A stretch of 64,000 nt of DNA from the NCBI RefSeq assembly GCF_947503855.1, contig NZ_CANNFF010000005.1:124001-188000 (forward strand), in the 5' to 3' direction. The notes below the pieces were generated by a model. The model did no database searches, was not told where the DNA came from, and saw only the letters and a program-made list of their open reading frames with translations. Shown piece by piece: positions 35,461 to 43,170 of the stretch (position 1 is its first letter; every line of letters starts with the position of its first letter). Source of the DNA: an uncultured Polaribacter sp. GTDB lineage: Bacteria > Bacteroidota > Bacteroidia > Flavobacteriales > Flavobacteriaceae. Both the position numbers and the translations under genes were made by a program.

Positions 35461-36558
35461 TTAGTTTTTTCCTTTACTTATGTTTTGTTTGATGTCCATT
35501 AGTTGTAAATTAGTTTCAGAAGCAATCAAATATAATTCTTTTAGCAAATCTTCTGGATTGATTGATTTGATAAAATCTTTGCTATAATTCTCTCTAATAT
35601 ATTTTTGAGAACTTACACGACTTAATTGCGAATATTTGCTGAGTTTTAATTTTTCGAATTTGTTCTCATTTTTAAGAATTTGATTTTTTATTTCAGTAGT
35701 TATTAAGTTAAAGCAATTCAATTTAGAAATATTTTTGTTCATTACTTCATATAATGAAGTTTCGTGGTCTATTGCAATATCTTTAATGTTTGAAATTTGC
35801 ATAGGTGCAAGCGTAACATTGTCGGTTAACTTTGTAAATATTTGAAAGTTCTTTCCTTTTATGCTAACAAATACATTGGCAGAATTGTTAAAAATCAGCT
35901 TCTCAATTTTGCTGAGTTCAATTTTTTTATTTTCAACAAACAAATGAATATTTCCAAGTAGTTTATTGTTCCATTCTTCAAATGCTTTTCTGTTACCAAT
36001 AATGTTAAAATAAGATACAATAAAACGTATAGGGTAATAAATATTATCATATGTACGGTCTTGAGTATTTATCCTTAACTTAAAGTTAGCAAAAACGTCT
36101 TTTTTTGAGTATTCATAAATTATATCTTCTGAGGCACATTCTGATTCGCTAAATTCGTAAGGCAAAGAATTTATATTATCCAATAAATCAGACTCCTGGT
36201 CTGTTTGCTGATCTTCTTCTGATACAATATAATCGTTTTCAATTAAGAACTCTAAATAAGCATATAAACCACTTTTATAATTTTGCAAAGTTTTAAGCGG
36301 ACGACCAAAACGCATTTCTGCATCTTTTATAGAAAGTTGTTGAATCATAAAATCAATAGCATTTGTTTTTAATTTACTCGATGAAATATTGCTATCAAGT
36401 ATGTCGAACAATCTATAAGATTTTATATTTTTAATTTCAATAGTTTTGCTTGCACCCGAAACATAACTTAAATACGATTTTGCAGATGATTCTGAAATTC
36501 CTAAATTTTTAATTAACCATTGATTAAATTCTTCTTTTTGATGAAATTCGGTTGTCAT
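35461..36558 (-). CDS. Hypothetical protein with SAM-like N-terminus
   Basis: A 365-residue protein without the shared array domain. Its first 100 or so residues (FNQWLIKNLGISESSAKSYLSYV, and later RPLKTLQNYKSGLYAYLEFLIEN, shown in parts) resemble the helical core-binding domain of tyrosine recombinases, but the catalytic R/H-x-x-R/Y set is absent in the rest. It could recognise DNA without recombining it. The C-terminal two thirds are unrecognised. It lies inside the array, between two array genes, in the same direction. Confidence 0.72.
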   Translation of the reverse strand: MTTEFHQKEEFNQWLIKNLGISESSAKSYLSYVSGASKTIEIKNIKSYRLFDILDSNISSSKLKTNAIDFMIQQLSIKDAEMRFGRPLKTLQNYKSGLYAYLEFLIENDYIVSEEDQQTDQESDLLDNINSLPYEFSESECASEDIIYEYSKKDVFANFKLRINTQDRTYDNIYYPIRFIVSYFNIIGNRKAFEEWNNKLLGNIHLFVENKKIELSKIEKLIFNNSANVFVSIKGKNFQIFTKLTDNVTLAPMQISNIKDIAIDHETSLYEVMNKNISKLNCFNLITTEIKNQILKNENKFEKLKLSKYSQLSRVSSQKYIRENYSKDFIKSINPEDLLKELYLIASETNLQLMDIKQNISKGKN

Positions 36559-36660
36559 AAGTAATTTTTTTTATTTAAATTTTATATTTAAGAAACGTCT
36601 GCTTTTTTATAACAGGGTTTCGAATTGTGTTGAAATATTATCATCAGTTTTTTTTAGTGT

Positions 36661-36777
36661 GACAGGAAACTTTTTTAAGTCTTCAAAACTAAGGTTGTTT
36701 TTTCTGACCAGTTTTTTTTTGATGGTAAAAACCAATTGTCTATCTATGAGTATAAAATAGTTTTCTAAAATTACCAT
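36661..36777 (-). pseudogene. Decayed fragment of the ARDYTK domain
   Basis: On the minus strand, the stretch coding for QLVFTIVKDY..NNPSFEDLQK in the paralogues is still visible (for example ACAATTGGTTTTTACCATC, and CTTAGTTTTGAAGACTT), but start, frame and most of the domain are lost. It lies between the 35461 and 36782 genes and is a dead array unit. Confidence 0.7.
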
Positions 36778-36781
36778 AATT

Positions 36782-37600
36782 TCAAAACTCAGGCACTATA
36801 CTTTTATCGCCCTCTTCAAATACTAAAAGTCCTGTAATTACTTCCTCTTTTAGCATATCTCTTTTTTCAAAAGGCATTGCAGCTTCATCAGGAAAATTTT
36901 CTTGAGAAGCCTCATTGAGGTACTTTTTAATAAATTCTGACCGCATGTTGAATAGCTTTTCTGAAATTTCATTCCAATCATAACCAAAATCCTCTAATGA
37001 GTTGTGGTCTGTCAATTCATTATCTTCATCAGTAAACTCTTCAAAATCCTCAGGTGAACTGCTTGAACCATATACTTTAGTTTTGATGTCATAAAAGTAA
37101 TATTGGGCATTAAACCCTCCTCTTACAGGTTCTAAAAAAACAATCAGGGTATATTTTTCATTAGTCTGCACTATTTCAGCTTCTACCAATGCTAGGTCAT
37201 TGCCTTTATTGTTATCTTCAACCTTGATCTTGGTGTAATCTCTTGCCATTTTGTTATTGTTATTAGTTATACTTGACTTTTCAATTGAATATCCAAGATT
37301 TGTAGCATAATCTATAAACCTTTTAATATTCTCTCCCCATTGATTACAAACCACCACATGAGCGCCATTTTTAATCTTAAGTGGTTCTTTAACATTGTAT
37401 CGCTTAGGATCTCTAACCTCGGCTTCTTTTTTAACAACTCCCTTTGAACCTTGTATTTCATCTGGAAAAGCTTTTTGTAAGTCTTCAAAACTGGGGTTAT
37501 TTTTTTCTGCATAGTCTTTTACTACGGTAAAAACTAATTGTCTTTTGTTTAGGTCTTCACCTAAACCTTCTATGTTGTACTTGGTGTAATCTCTTGCCAT
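36782..37600 (-). CDS. ARDYTK-array protein 3 with a second internal ARDYTK start
   Basis: A 272-residue protein: shared domain at 1-105, an Asn-rich linker (NNNNK, 113-117), then a second MARDYTKIKVED at 118, and a private acidic C-terminal part (SSPEDFEEFTDEDNELTDH). The internal ATG at 37247-37249 keeps the frame, so the gene may be a fusion of two units through the repeated first ten codons, or produce two proteins. The second unit keeps only the first ten or so residues of the shared domain. It starts 5 bp after the upstream array gene's stop. Confidence 0.8.
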   Translation of the reverse strand: MARDYTKYNIEGLGEDLNKRQLVFTVVKDYAEKNNPSFEDLQKAFPDEIQGSKGVVKKEAEVRDPKRYNVKEPLKIKNGAHVVVCNQWGENIKRFIDYATNLGYSIEKSSITNNNNKMARDYTKIKVEDNNKGNDLALVEAEIVQTNEKYTLIVFLEPVRGGFNAQYYFYDIKTKVYGSSSSPEDFEEFTDEDNELTDHNSLEDFGYDWNEISEKLFNMRSEFIKKYLNEASQENFPDEAAMPFEKRDMLKEEVITGLLVFEEGDKSIVPEF

Positions 37601-37605
37601 TTACA

Positions 37606-38634
37606 TTATATAACGCTATCTATTATTTCTTGAGCAATTTTTTCATAGTTAATTTCTAAATCTGAACTTACTCCAAAATATTGGCCATATGAACTAAACT
37701 CTCCTTGATAGTCCTCATTATTAACATCAATACCGTAAAAATTAAGAAGTAGTTTATCAATAAACTCAACAAGCCAATCTTCAGAGTATTCAAATCCTTC
37801 TTCCTCAATTTTTAAAGAATAACCTAAAGCTTGAGCTACTATAAATTCAGCAAGCATGGTTGAATCTTCACAATAAGCTAATTGCTCTATCACATATTTA
37901 AAATATGCAGTATAATATAATTTAAAATCTAAGCTATTTACCTCTGAGACTTCAAGACCTTCTAAATCTAATATTTGATCTAGTAGTGGTGACTCATTCA
38001 AAGAATCTTTTAACTCCCATTCATCTTCATTGATTCGAAATGCAGCTTCATAATCTTCCATCTCATAACTAAAAAAGGCCTCAAACTCATCCGCTTCATT
38101 ATCATAGTAACGGTTGGTAAGAGCTTCAAATAGCTTTGCCGGACCAAAATACTTATGGCTCGTTCTCAACTGCTTCTCAAAGAAATCATTAGTTAAAGTT
38201 AGAAAATCTTCATTCTTCCGATTATCTGTTAATTGTTTGACCAATGAAGTAGGAAAATTAGTATCTAGTGCGAGTTCAAAAACTTGATTTTGTTTGGCAG
38301 GCACTTGATTACTCATAATTTGATAATTAAGTTTGTTAGCAGACTCGATAAAACCATTAATATTCTCTCCCCACTGATTAGAAACTACCACATGTGCGCC
38401 ATTCTTAATTTTAATTGGTTCACGCATATTGAAGTGCTTTGGGTTTTTTACATCAGACTCTTTCCGAATAAAGCCTTTTGATCCTTGAACATCATCTGGA
38501 AATACCTGTTGTAAGTCTTCAAAACTTGGTTTGTTTTTTTCTATATAGTCTTTTACGATGGTAAAAACTAGTTTTCGTTTATTTAGGTTCTCACCTAAAC
38601 CTTCTACTTTGTACTTGGTGTAATCTCTTGACAT
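37606..38634 (-). CDS. ARDYTK-array protein 4
   Basis: A 342-residue protein starting MSRDYTKYKVEGLGENLNKR; the shared domain occupies 1-105 and the private part (106-342) is strongly acidic and rich in aromatics (FEAFFSYEMEDYEAAF, then EEEGFEYSEDWLVEFIDKLL). This C-terminal region has no known family that I recognise; acidic helical proteins of this type are common among immunity proteins and antitoxins, but that is only a resemblance. It is the first intact gene of the array transcript. Confidence 0.8.
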   Translation of the reverse strand: MSRDYTKYKVEGLGENLNKRKLVFTIVKDYIEKNKPSFEDLQQVFPDDVQGSKGFIRKESDVKNPKHFNMREPIKIKNGAHVVVSNQWGENINGFIESANKLNYQIMSNQVPAKQNQVFELALDTNFPTSLVKQLTDNRKNEDFLTLTNDFFEKQLRTSHKYFGPAKLFEALTNRYYDNEADEFEAFFSYEMEDYEAAFRINEDEWELKDSLNESPLLDQILDLEGLEVSEVNSLDFKLYYTAYFKYVIEQLAYCEDSTMLAEFIVAQALGYSLKIEEEGFEYSEDWLVEFIDKLLLNFYGIDVNNEDYQGEFSSYGQYFGVSSDLEINYEKIAQEIIDSVI

Positions 38635-38673
38635 TTTGGTTTATAATTTATATTAAAATTATTTTCTGTTTTT

Positions 38674-39003
38674 CTATGATGGAATGTAATCATGGTCAAA
38701 AACATCATTTTCAATTAAATATTCAGCTATTGAAGGCCAATTGTGCAAATAACCATTCCACGAATCTTCCTCTTCATACTCTTCTAATTCAACTGTTAAT
38801 GATATTAATGTGTTTTTTATGATGTAGCTATTGATATTCTGTTTTTTTTAAAAATGATACAGATTGAGTTATTAATGTTAACCATTCCTGCTTGTAGTCT
38901 AGCCAATTATTTTTCATCTCAGTTTTTCAAGATAGTTAATATGATATTTTTTAAAAGATTATTGTCTAAACATTCTAATATGTATTTAGTGTAATCTCTA
39001 CAT
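38674..39003 (-). pseudogene. Decayed ARDYTK-array gene
   Basis: The minus strand begins ATGTAGAGATTACACTAA at 39003, matching the shared start ATGGCAAGAGATTACACC with a premature stop. The far end still codes an acidic tail (VELEEYEEEDSW, then YLIENDVFDHDYIPS and a stop at 38674-38676) like those of intact array proteins. The middle of the shared domain has been lost. It marks the upstream end of the array. Confidence 0.7.
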
Positions 39004-39354
39004 CAAATAAAATAATTGTATTAGTAAAATCATTACTCTTTTAGGTAAAAAAGGTTTTTAAACCGAAAAAACTATTTTTAATAAGGTGCTATAAAATTTT
39101 ATAAAAGTTATGATTATTAGAGAAAATTGGTACTAATAAATAAATTTTAGTTTAAAAATAAAGCTATTTTAATATCTCTAAACGATGCACTTTACATCCT
39201 TTAAATATTAAAATTCAATAGTTTTAAATAAGGCTTAAAAAATATGGGTAAGGATTTCTTATTATCATATTGTTATTGTATTTAAAAAAATATACTTTTT
39301 TATGCGACTAGCATTTCTTTTTTAAAGAAAAAATCTTCGTATTTTTGTAATACC
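39003..39354. other. AT-rich intergenic region at the island boundary
   Basis: No convincing reading frame. It separates the minus-strand array from the plus-strand hydroxylase gene and must hold promoters for both. A TATTTTTG box at 39340-39347 (TAnnTTTG form) lies only 7 bp before the ATG at 39355, so if used, that mRNA would have almost no leader. Confidence 0.5.
39340..39347 (+). promoter_or_regulatory. Candidate -7 box for the hydroxylase gene
   Basis: TATTTTTG fits TAnnTTTG. Its closeness to the start codon would give a leaderless or near-leaderless transcript; otherwise the true start lies further in, but the residues after the first ATG look native. Confidence 0.35.
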
Positions 39355-40248
39355 ATGAACAAATACATAGACATCATAAAAAGCTCGTATGCTGATTATT
39401 GGAACTACATAAAACAATCTGTTTTGATGGAACTGAATTGGGAAAATTATTTCTATGGATTAATTTTGATTTCATTGCTAGTTTGGGGATTAGAAGCTAT
39501 TTTTCCTTGGCGAAAAAATCAATCATTGTTCAGAAAAGATTTTTGGTTAGACACATTTTACATGTTTTTTAATTTCTTTTTACTAAACCTAATTGTGTTG
39601 ATGGCATTATCTAACACCACTGCAGCAATTTTTAATGACATTTTAAGCGTTGTAGGTTTATCTGTCTCTAGTTTTCAATTGTTAGAAATTAACAAACTCC
39701 CTTTTGTTGTAAGAATTTTTATCTTTTTTATTGTGGTAGATTTTGTACAATGGTGGACACATCGATTGCTACACAGATCAGAATTTCTATGGAATTTCCA
39801 CAAAGTGCATCACTCTGTAAAACAAATGGGGTTTGCAGCACATTTGCGCTATCATTGGATGGAACCTGTAGTTTACAATTCTCTACGATACATTCCATTG
39901 GCAATTATTGGTGGTTTTTCTGCTCAAGATGTGGCTTTTGTACATTTTTTTAATATTGCAATTGGCCACTTAAATCATGCCAATATTAATTGGGATTATG
40001 GTTGCCTTAAATACATTTTTAACAACCCAAAAATGCACATTTGGCATCATGCAAAAGAATTGCCTGAAGAACACAAGTATGGCGTAAATTTCGGATTAAC
40101 CTTAAGTATTTGGGACTACCTCTTTAAAACCAATTACATACCACATTCTGGTAGAGATATCGAATTAGGTTTTTCTGGTGATGAAGATTTCCCAAAAGGT
40201 TTTATACAACAAGAATTGTATCCCTTAGGAAAAAAACAAACCTCTTAA
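39355..40248 (+). CDS. Sterol desaturase/fatty-acid hydroxylase family membrane protein
   Basis: Di-iron membrane oxygenase of 297 residues with four or so hydrophobic segments. The histidine boxes are HRLLH and HKVHH (in WWTHRLLHRSEFLWNFHKVHHS), a middle HLNH, and HIWHH near the C-terminus, as in the family. Members hydroxylate or desaturate fatty acids, sterols or carotenoids; Bacteroidota homologues are usually of unknown substrate. The gene stands alone, ended by a terminator at 40276-40297, and directly follows the accessory region. Confidence 0.92.
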   Translation: MNKYIDIIKSSYADYWNYIKQSVLMELNWENYFYGLILISLLVWGLEAIFPWRKNQSLFRKDFWLDTFYMFFNFFLLNLIVLMALSNTTAAIFNDILSVVGLSVSSFQLLEINKLPFVVRIFIFFIVVDFVQWWTHRLLHRSEFLWNFHKVHHSVKQMGFAAHLRYHWMEPVVYNSLRYIPLAIIGGFSAQDVAFVHFFNIAIGHLNHANINWDYGCLKYIFNNPKMHIWHHAKELPEEHKYGVNFGLTLSIWDYLFKTNYIPHSGRDIELGFSGDEDFPKGFIQQELYPLGKKQTS

Positions 40249-40275
40249 AGACTCTCAATTAACTTAAACAAAAAA

Positions 40276-40297
40276 CCCTTTACATTAAAGTAAAGGG
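40276..40297 (+). terminator. Intrinsic terminator after the hydroxylase gene
   Basis: CCCTTTAC and GTAAAGGG form an 8-bp perfect stem with a 6-nt loop, followed by CTTCTTAATTT. It starts 28 bp after the stop codon. Confidence 0.7.
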
Positions 40298-40957
40298 CTT
40301 CTTAATTTGTAGAGTTTAAACATCTACGTCTCTTTTTCACTATCTTTTTAAATTCGTAATATATTTAACAGAACTTTCTTTTTTGATTACAATTTAAATA
40401 ATAACTAATTTAGGACATCATTCATAACATATTTGTAAATTTAAGTTTTTAAAAGATTTATAAGTTTTTAAAAAAGTATTTTAAGTATTTAAACCAATGA
40501 TAACCAACATAGTTTTAAATTATATTTTTATTACATAGAAATAATATGTAAAATTAAGAGCTACAGAGAGATGCTATTAAAAAAATATGCGACATCGTAT
40601 TATACCATATTTTTTTTTAGCATATATTTATGTTTTTTTTAATTGTGCTTGTATGTTATTCTAATAAAATTATTTTCTACTGCCAACATTTAAAAGGTAT
40701 ATTTTATGTTTTAAAATACTTATTATCAAGTCACTTTACAATAATTCTAAAAATAAAAGTATAAGGCTATTATGCCTAACTTATTAAATAGCATAATAAA
40801 CTTGGTATATAAAATCTTCTTAATTCAAAAAGGCAATTAAACTATATTAAAATCTTTTTTTATTTAGGTTAAATTGGTTTACAACTAAAAAAACCAAAAT
40901 AAAACACTAAATGTTCGCCTCTAAATCATCTAAATTAATATTTTAGTAAAAAAAACA
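40298..40957. other. Long AT-rich intergenic region
   Basis: About 660 bp with frequent stops in all frames. I see no gene, RNA or repeat to report, apart from AT-rich runs that may contain the promoter of the DUF285-repeat gene. Confidence 0.5.
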
Positions 40958-42088
40958 ATGATTTTTAAACAACTACTTTTAATTTTAACTCTTTTTGCAC
41001 AAATTTCACCAAAAGTTTTTTTAGATAAGAACGGAATTACTATAAAATGTAATGAAGCTGCTAAAGTTGGAGAAACTTATACTTTTAACAATACTTCCTA
41101 CTTAATAGTTGACAACGATCTATTAAAAGAATTAGTAAAAAACAACGAGTCTTTAGAAAATGTTGTTACTACTTATGTAACCGACATGAGCTATCTTTTT
41201 TATAAAAATAAAAAATTTAACGACAATATAAGTCATTGGGATGTTTCTAATGTTACCAGTATGAGTTGGATGTTTGGATTTTGCGAAGAATTTAATGGAG
41301 ATATTAGTAATTGGAATACTGAAAATGTAGAATTTTTTAACGACATGTTTCATGGTACAAAAAATTTTAATTCAGACTTATCTAAATGGAATGTTAGTAA
41401 AGGCATACTATTTAATGGTATGTTTTTTGAAAGTTTTTTTAATAAAGACATTAATACTTGGGATGTTTCTAGTGCTTCTAATTTGAGTGGGATGTTTGAT
41501 AATGCTTTGGATTTTAATAAACCTTTATCTAATTGGGATGTTTCTAATGTGAAATTAATGGGTGGTATGTTTGCTGAAGCCATTAAATTTAATCAAGATA
41601 TAAGCATGTGGGATGTAAGTAAAGTTACAGATATGACAAATATGTTTAGAAATGCTGTTAAATTTGAACAAGATTTATCTTCATGGACACCAAGAATTTA
41701 CATTACTCCAAAAAATTTTAATTTTAACAGCCCTGTTATAGGACCAGAGTTTAAAAAATCTACAAACATTTATTTGCCTTTAATTATTACAGTTATAATT
41801 TTTATGCTAATTTATTTTTATACAATTTATCGTTTTAAGAAAAAAGAGGAATTTAAAGAGTACAATAGCATTATTAAGAAATTAATACACAACAAAAAAA
41901 TAAATGATCATTATTTGACAAAAAATGATTTAGATGAGATATTTGACATACAGCATTTAGAGTATGAAAAACAAAAAGCCAAAAGATCTTCTTTAATTAA
42001 AGAAATTAATAATTACAAACCTGAATTAATTAATAGAGTGAGAGACCCCGAAGATAAGCGGTCTTTTTTGTATAAAATAGATTGTTAA
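40958..42088 (+). CDS. DUF285-repeat protein with C-terminal membrane anchor
   Basis: A 376-residue protein with an N-terminal signal (IFKQLLLILTLFAQISP), then about seven DUF285/BspA-type repeats of about 25 residues between 70 and 240 (units like FNDNISHWDVSNVTSMSWMF), a membrane helix at 271-291 and an 85-residue charged, helical cytoplasmic tail. So the repeats face the periplasm or outside, and the tail faces the cytoplasm if the helix is a stop-transfer. It has no T9SS C-terminal domain. The same repeat type appears in the giant surface protein at 43171-51018, so a shared binding partner is possible. Confidence 0.85.
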   Translation: MIFKQLLLILTLFAQISPKVFLDKNGITIKCNEAAKVGETYTFNNTSYLIVDNDLLKELVKNNESLENVVTTYVTDMSYLFYKNKKFNDNISHWDVSNVTSMSWMFGFCEEFNGDISNWNTENVEFFNDMFHGTKNFNSDLSKWNVSKGILFNGMFFESFFNKDINTWDVSSASNLSGMFDNALDFNKPLSNWDVSNVKLMGGMFAEAIKFNQDISMWDVSKVTDMTNMFRNAVKFEQDLSSWTPRIYITPKNFNFNSPVIGPEFKKSTNIYLPLIITVIIFMLIYFYTIYRFKKKEEFKEYNSIIKKLIHNKKINDHYLTKNDLDEIFDIQHLEYEKQKAKRSSLIKEINNYKPELINRVRDPEDKRSFLYKIDC

Positions 42089-42262
42089 GCCTACACTATA
42101 AAAATTTCTAATAATTATTAAAATAGATTAGAAATAATAGTTTTTTAAGGGGATTTTTTACACACTTATTAGAAAAGTGTTGTATTAAAAAATTATAATA
42201 TCTCTACACTGTAACGCTATTTCAGGACGTCACAAGCCTTTAACTCTCTCTTTTTTCTTAAT

Positions 42263-43147
42263 TTAAAATTGATACTTTAACAAGACTTCTAATGAACTAC
42301 CTACATTGCTGTATTGGCTTTGTGAGTTAACCTCGTATACCCAACCTGTTGTAAATTGATTGTTTAATTTTAAGTTCATTAAAGCTGCAAATGCATTGTT
42401 GGTTCTATAGGTAGCGCCTATCTCAAAACTTCTATTAAAACCTACCATGGTATTAAAATCTGTTATTATTGGCGCTCCTGTTACAGTACGTGTAAAAACA
42501 CTTGGTCTTACGTAAATATTCTCTGACTTAGAAACCAAAAACTCATAGCCCATAGCAATGTACAAATGAGGTTTATCGGTAACAACACTAACCAATCCAT
42601 TTTCTGTCTTGGTTTGTCTGGTATCTAAAACTCTTGGTACTCCTACCGAAAAGTAAAAAGCTCCCTTTGTATAATGCGCTCCAAAACCAATATTGGGTAA
42701 AATTATATCTGTCGTATTTAAAGAAGGATCTGCTACTAAATTATAGGTGTTTAAACCACCTGCATTAATCGCATAAAAATTAGCTCCTGCCTTAACACCT
42801 AAATATAAGAAGGCCTCGTCTTCTAATTGTAAACGATAACTATAATCGATACTTACAAAGGTAGATTGTGTTACAAAAACCTTATCCATAATCACAGAAA
42901 CTCCTAATCCTACATTATTCCCGGCATCATAACCGTAGGTAAAGCTTGTGGTAATTGGAGACATTGGTGCATTTGCCCAATGACGCCTGTGTAATAAAGT
43001 CATCGTACTACCACCATCTAAGCTAACCGCTGCTGGATTAAATAATACCATTTGTGAGTTGTACTGTGTAATTAAACTCTCTTGTTGTGCTTTGGTATCT
43101 AATGATACTATAATCATTAATAAAGCTATAAAATATATTTTTTTCAT
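42263..43147 (-). CDS. PorP/SprF-family type IX secretion partner
   Basis: Outer-membrane beta-barrel of 294 residues with signal peptide (MKKIYFIALLMIIVSLDTKAQ) and PorP/SprF landmarks: QYNSQMVLFNPAAVSLDGG, a stretch like LHRRHWANAPMSPITTSF, and YKFGVGVS-type strands (here NVGLGVSVIMDKVF). These proteins work with CHU_C-tailed adhesins and are normally encoded next to them; the giant protein gene lies 23 bp upstream on the same strand. An earlier in-frame ATG at 43192 would add 15 non-signal residues and overlap the giant gene's stop, so I use 43147. Confidence 0.93.
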   Translation of the reverse strand: MKKIYFIALLMIIVSLDTKAQQESLITQYNSQMVLFNPAAVSLDGGSTMTLLHRRHWANAPMSPITTSFTYGYDAGNNVGLGVSVIMDKVFVTQSTFVSIDYSYRLQLEDEAFLYLGVKAGANFYAINAGGLNTYNLVADPSLNTTDIILPNIGFGAHYTKGAFYFSVGVPRVLDTRQTKTENGLVSVVTDKPHLYIAMGYEFLVSKSENIYVRPSVFTRTVTGAPIITDFNTMVGFNRSFEIGATYRTNNAFAALMNLKLNNQFTTGWVYEVNSQSQYSNVGSSLEVLLKYQF

Positions 43148-43170
43148 AATTCTAGTGGGTATCTTAATGA

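Noticed and set aside
35461-36558. Possible tyrosine recombinase/integrase
   Set aside because: Only the N-terminal helical part resembles the core-binding domain. I find no R...HxxR...Y catalytic set, so an active integrase is not supported.
34237-38634. Calling array proteins toxins or immunity proteins
   Set aside because: The acidic tails are suggestive, but no toxin, secretion tag or cognate partner is seen, so function is left open.
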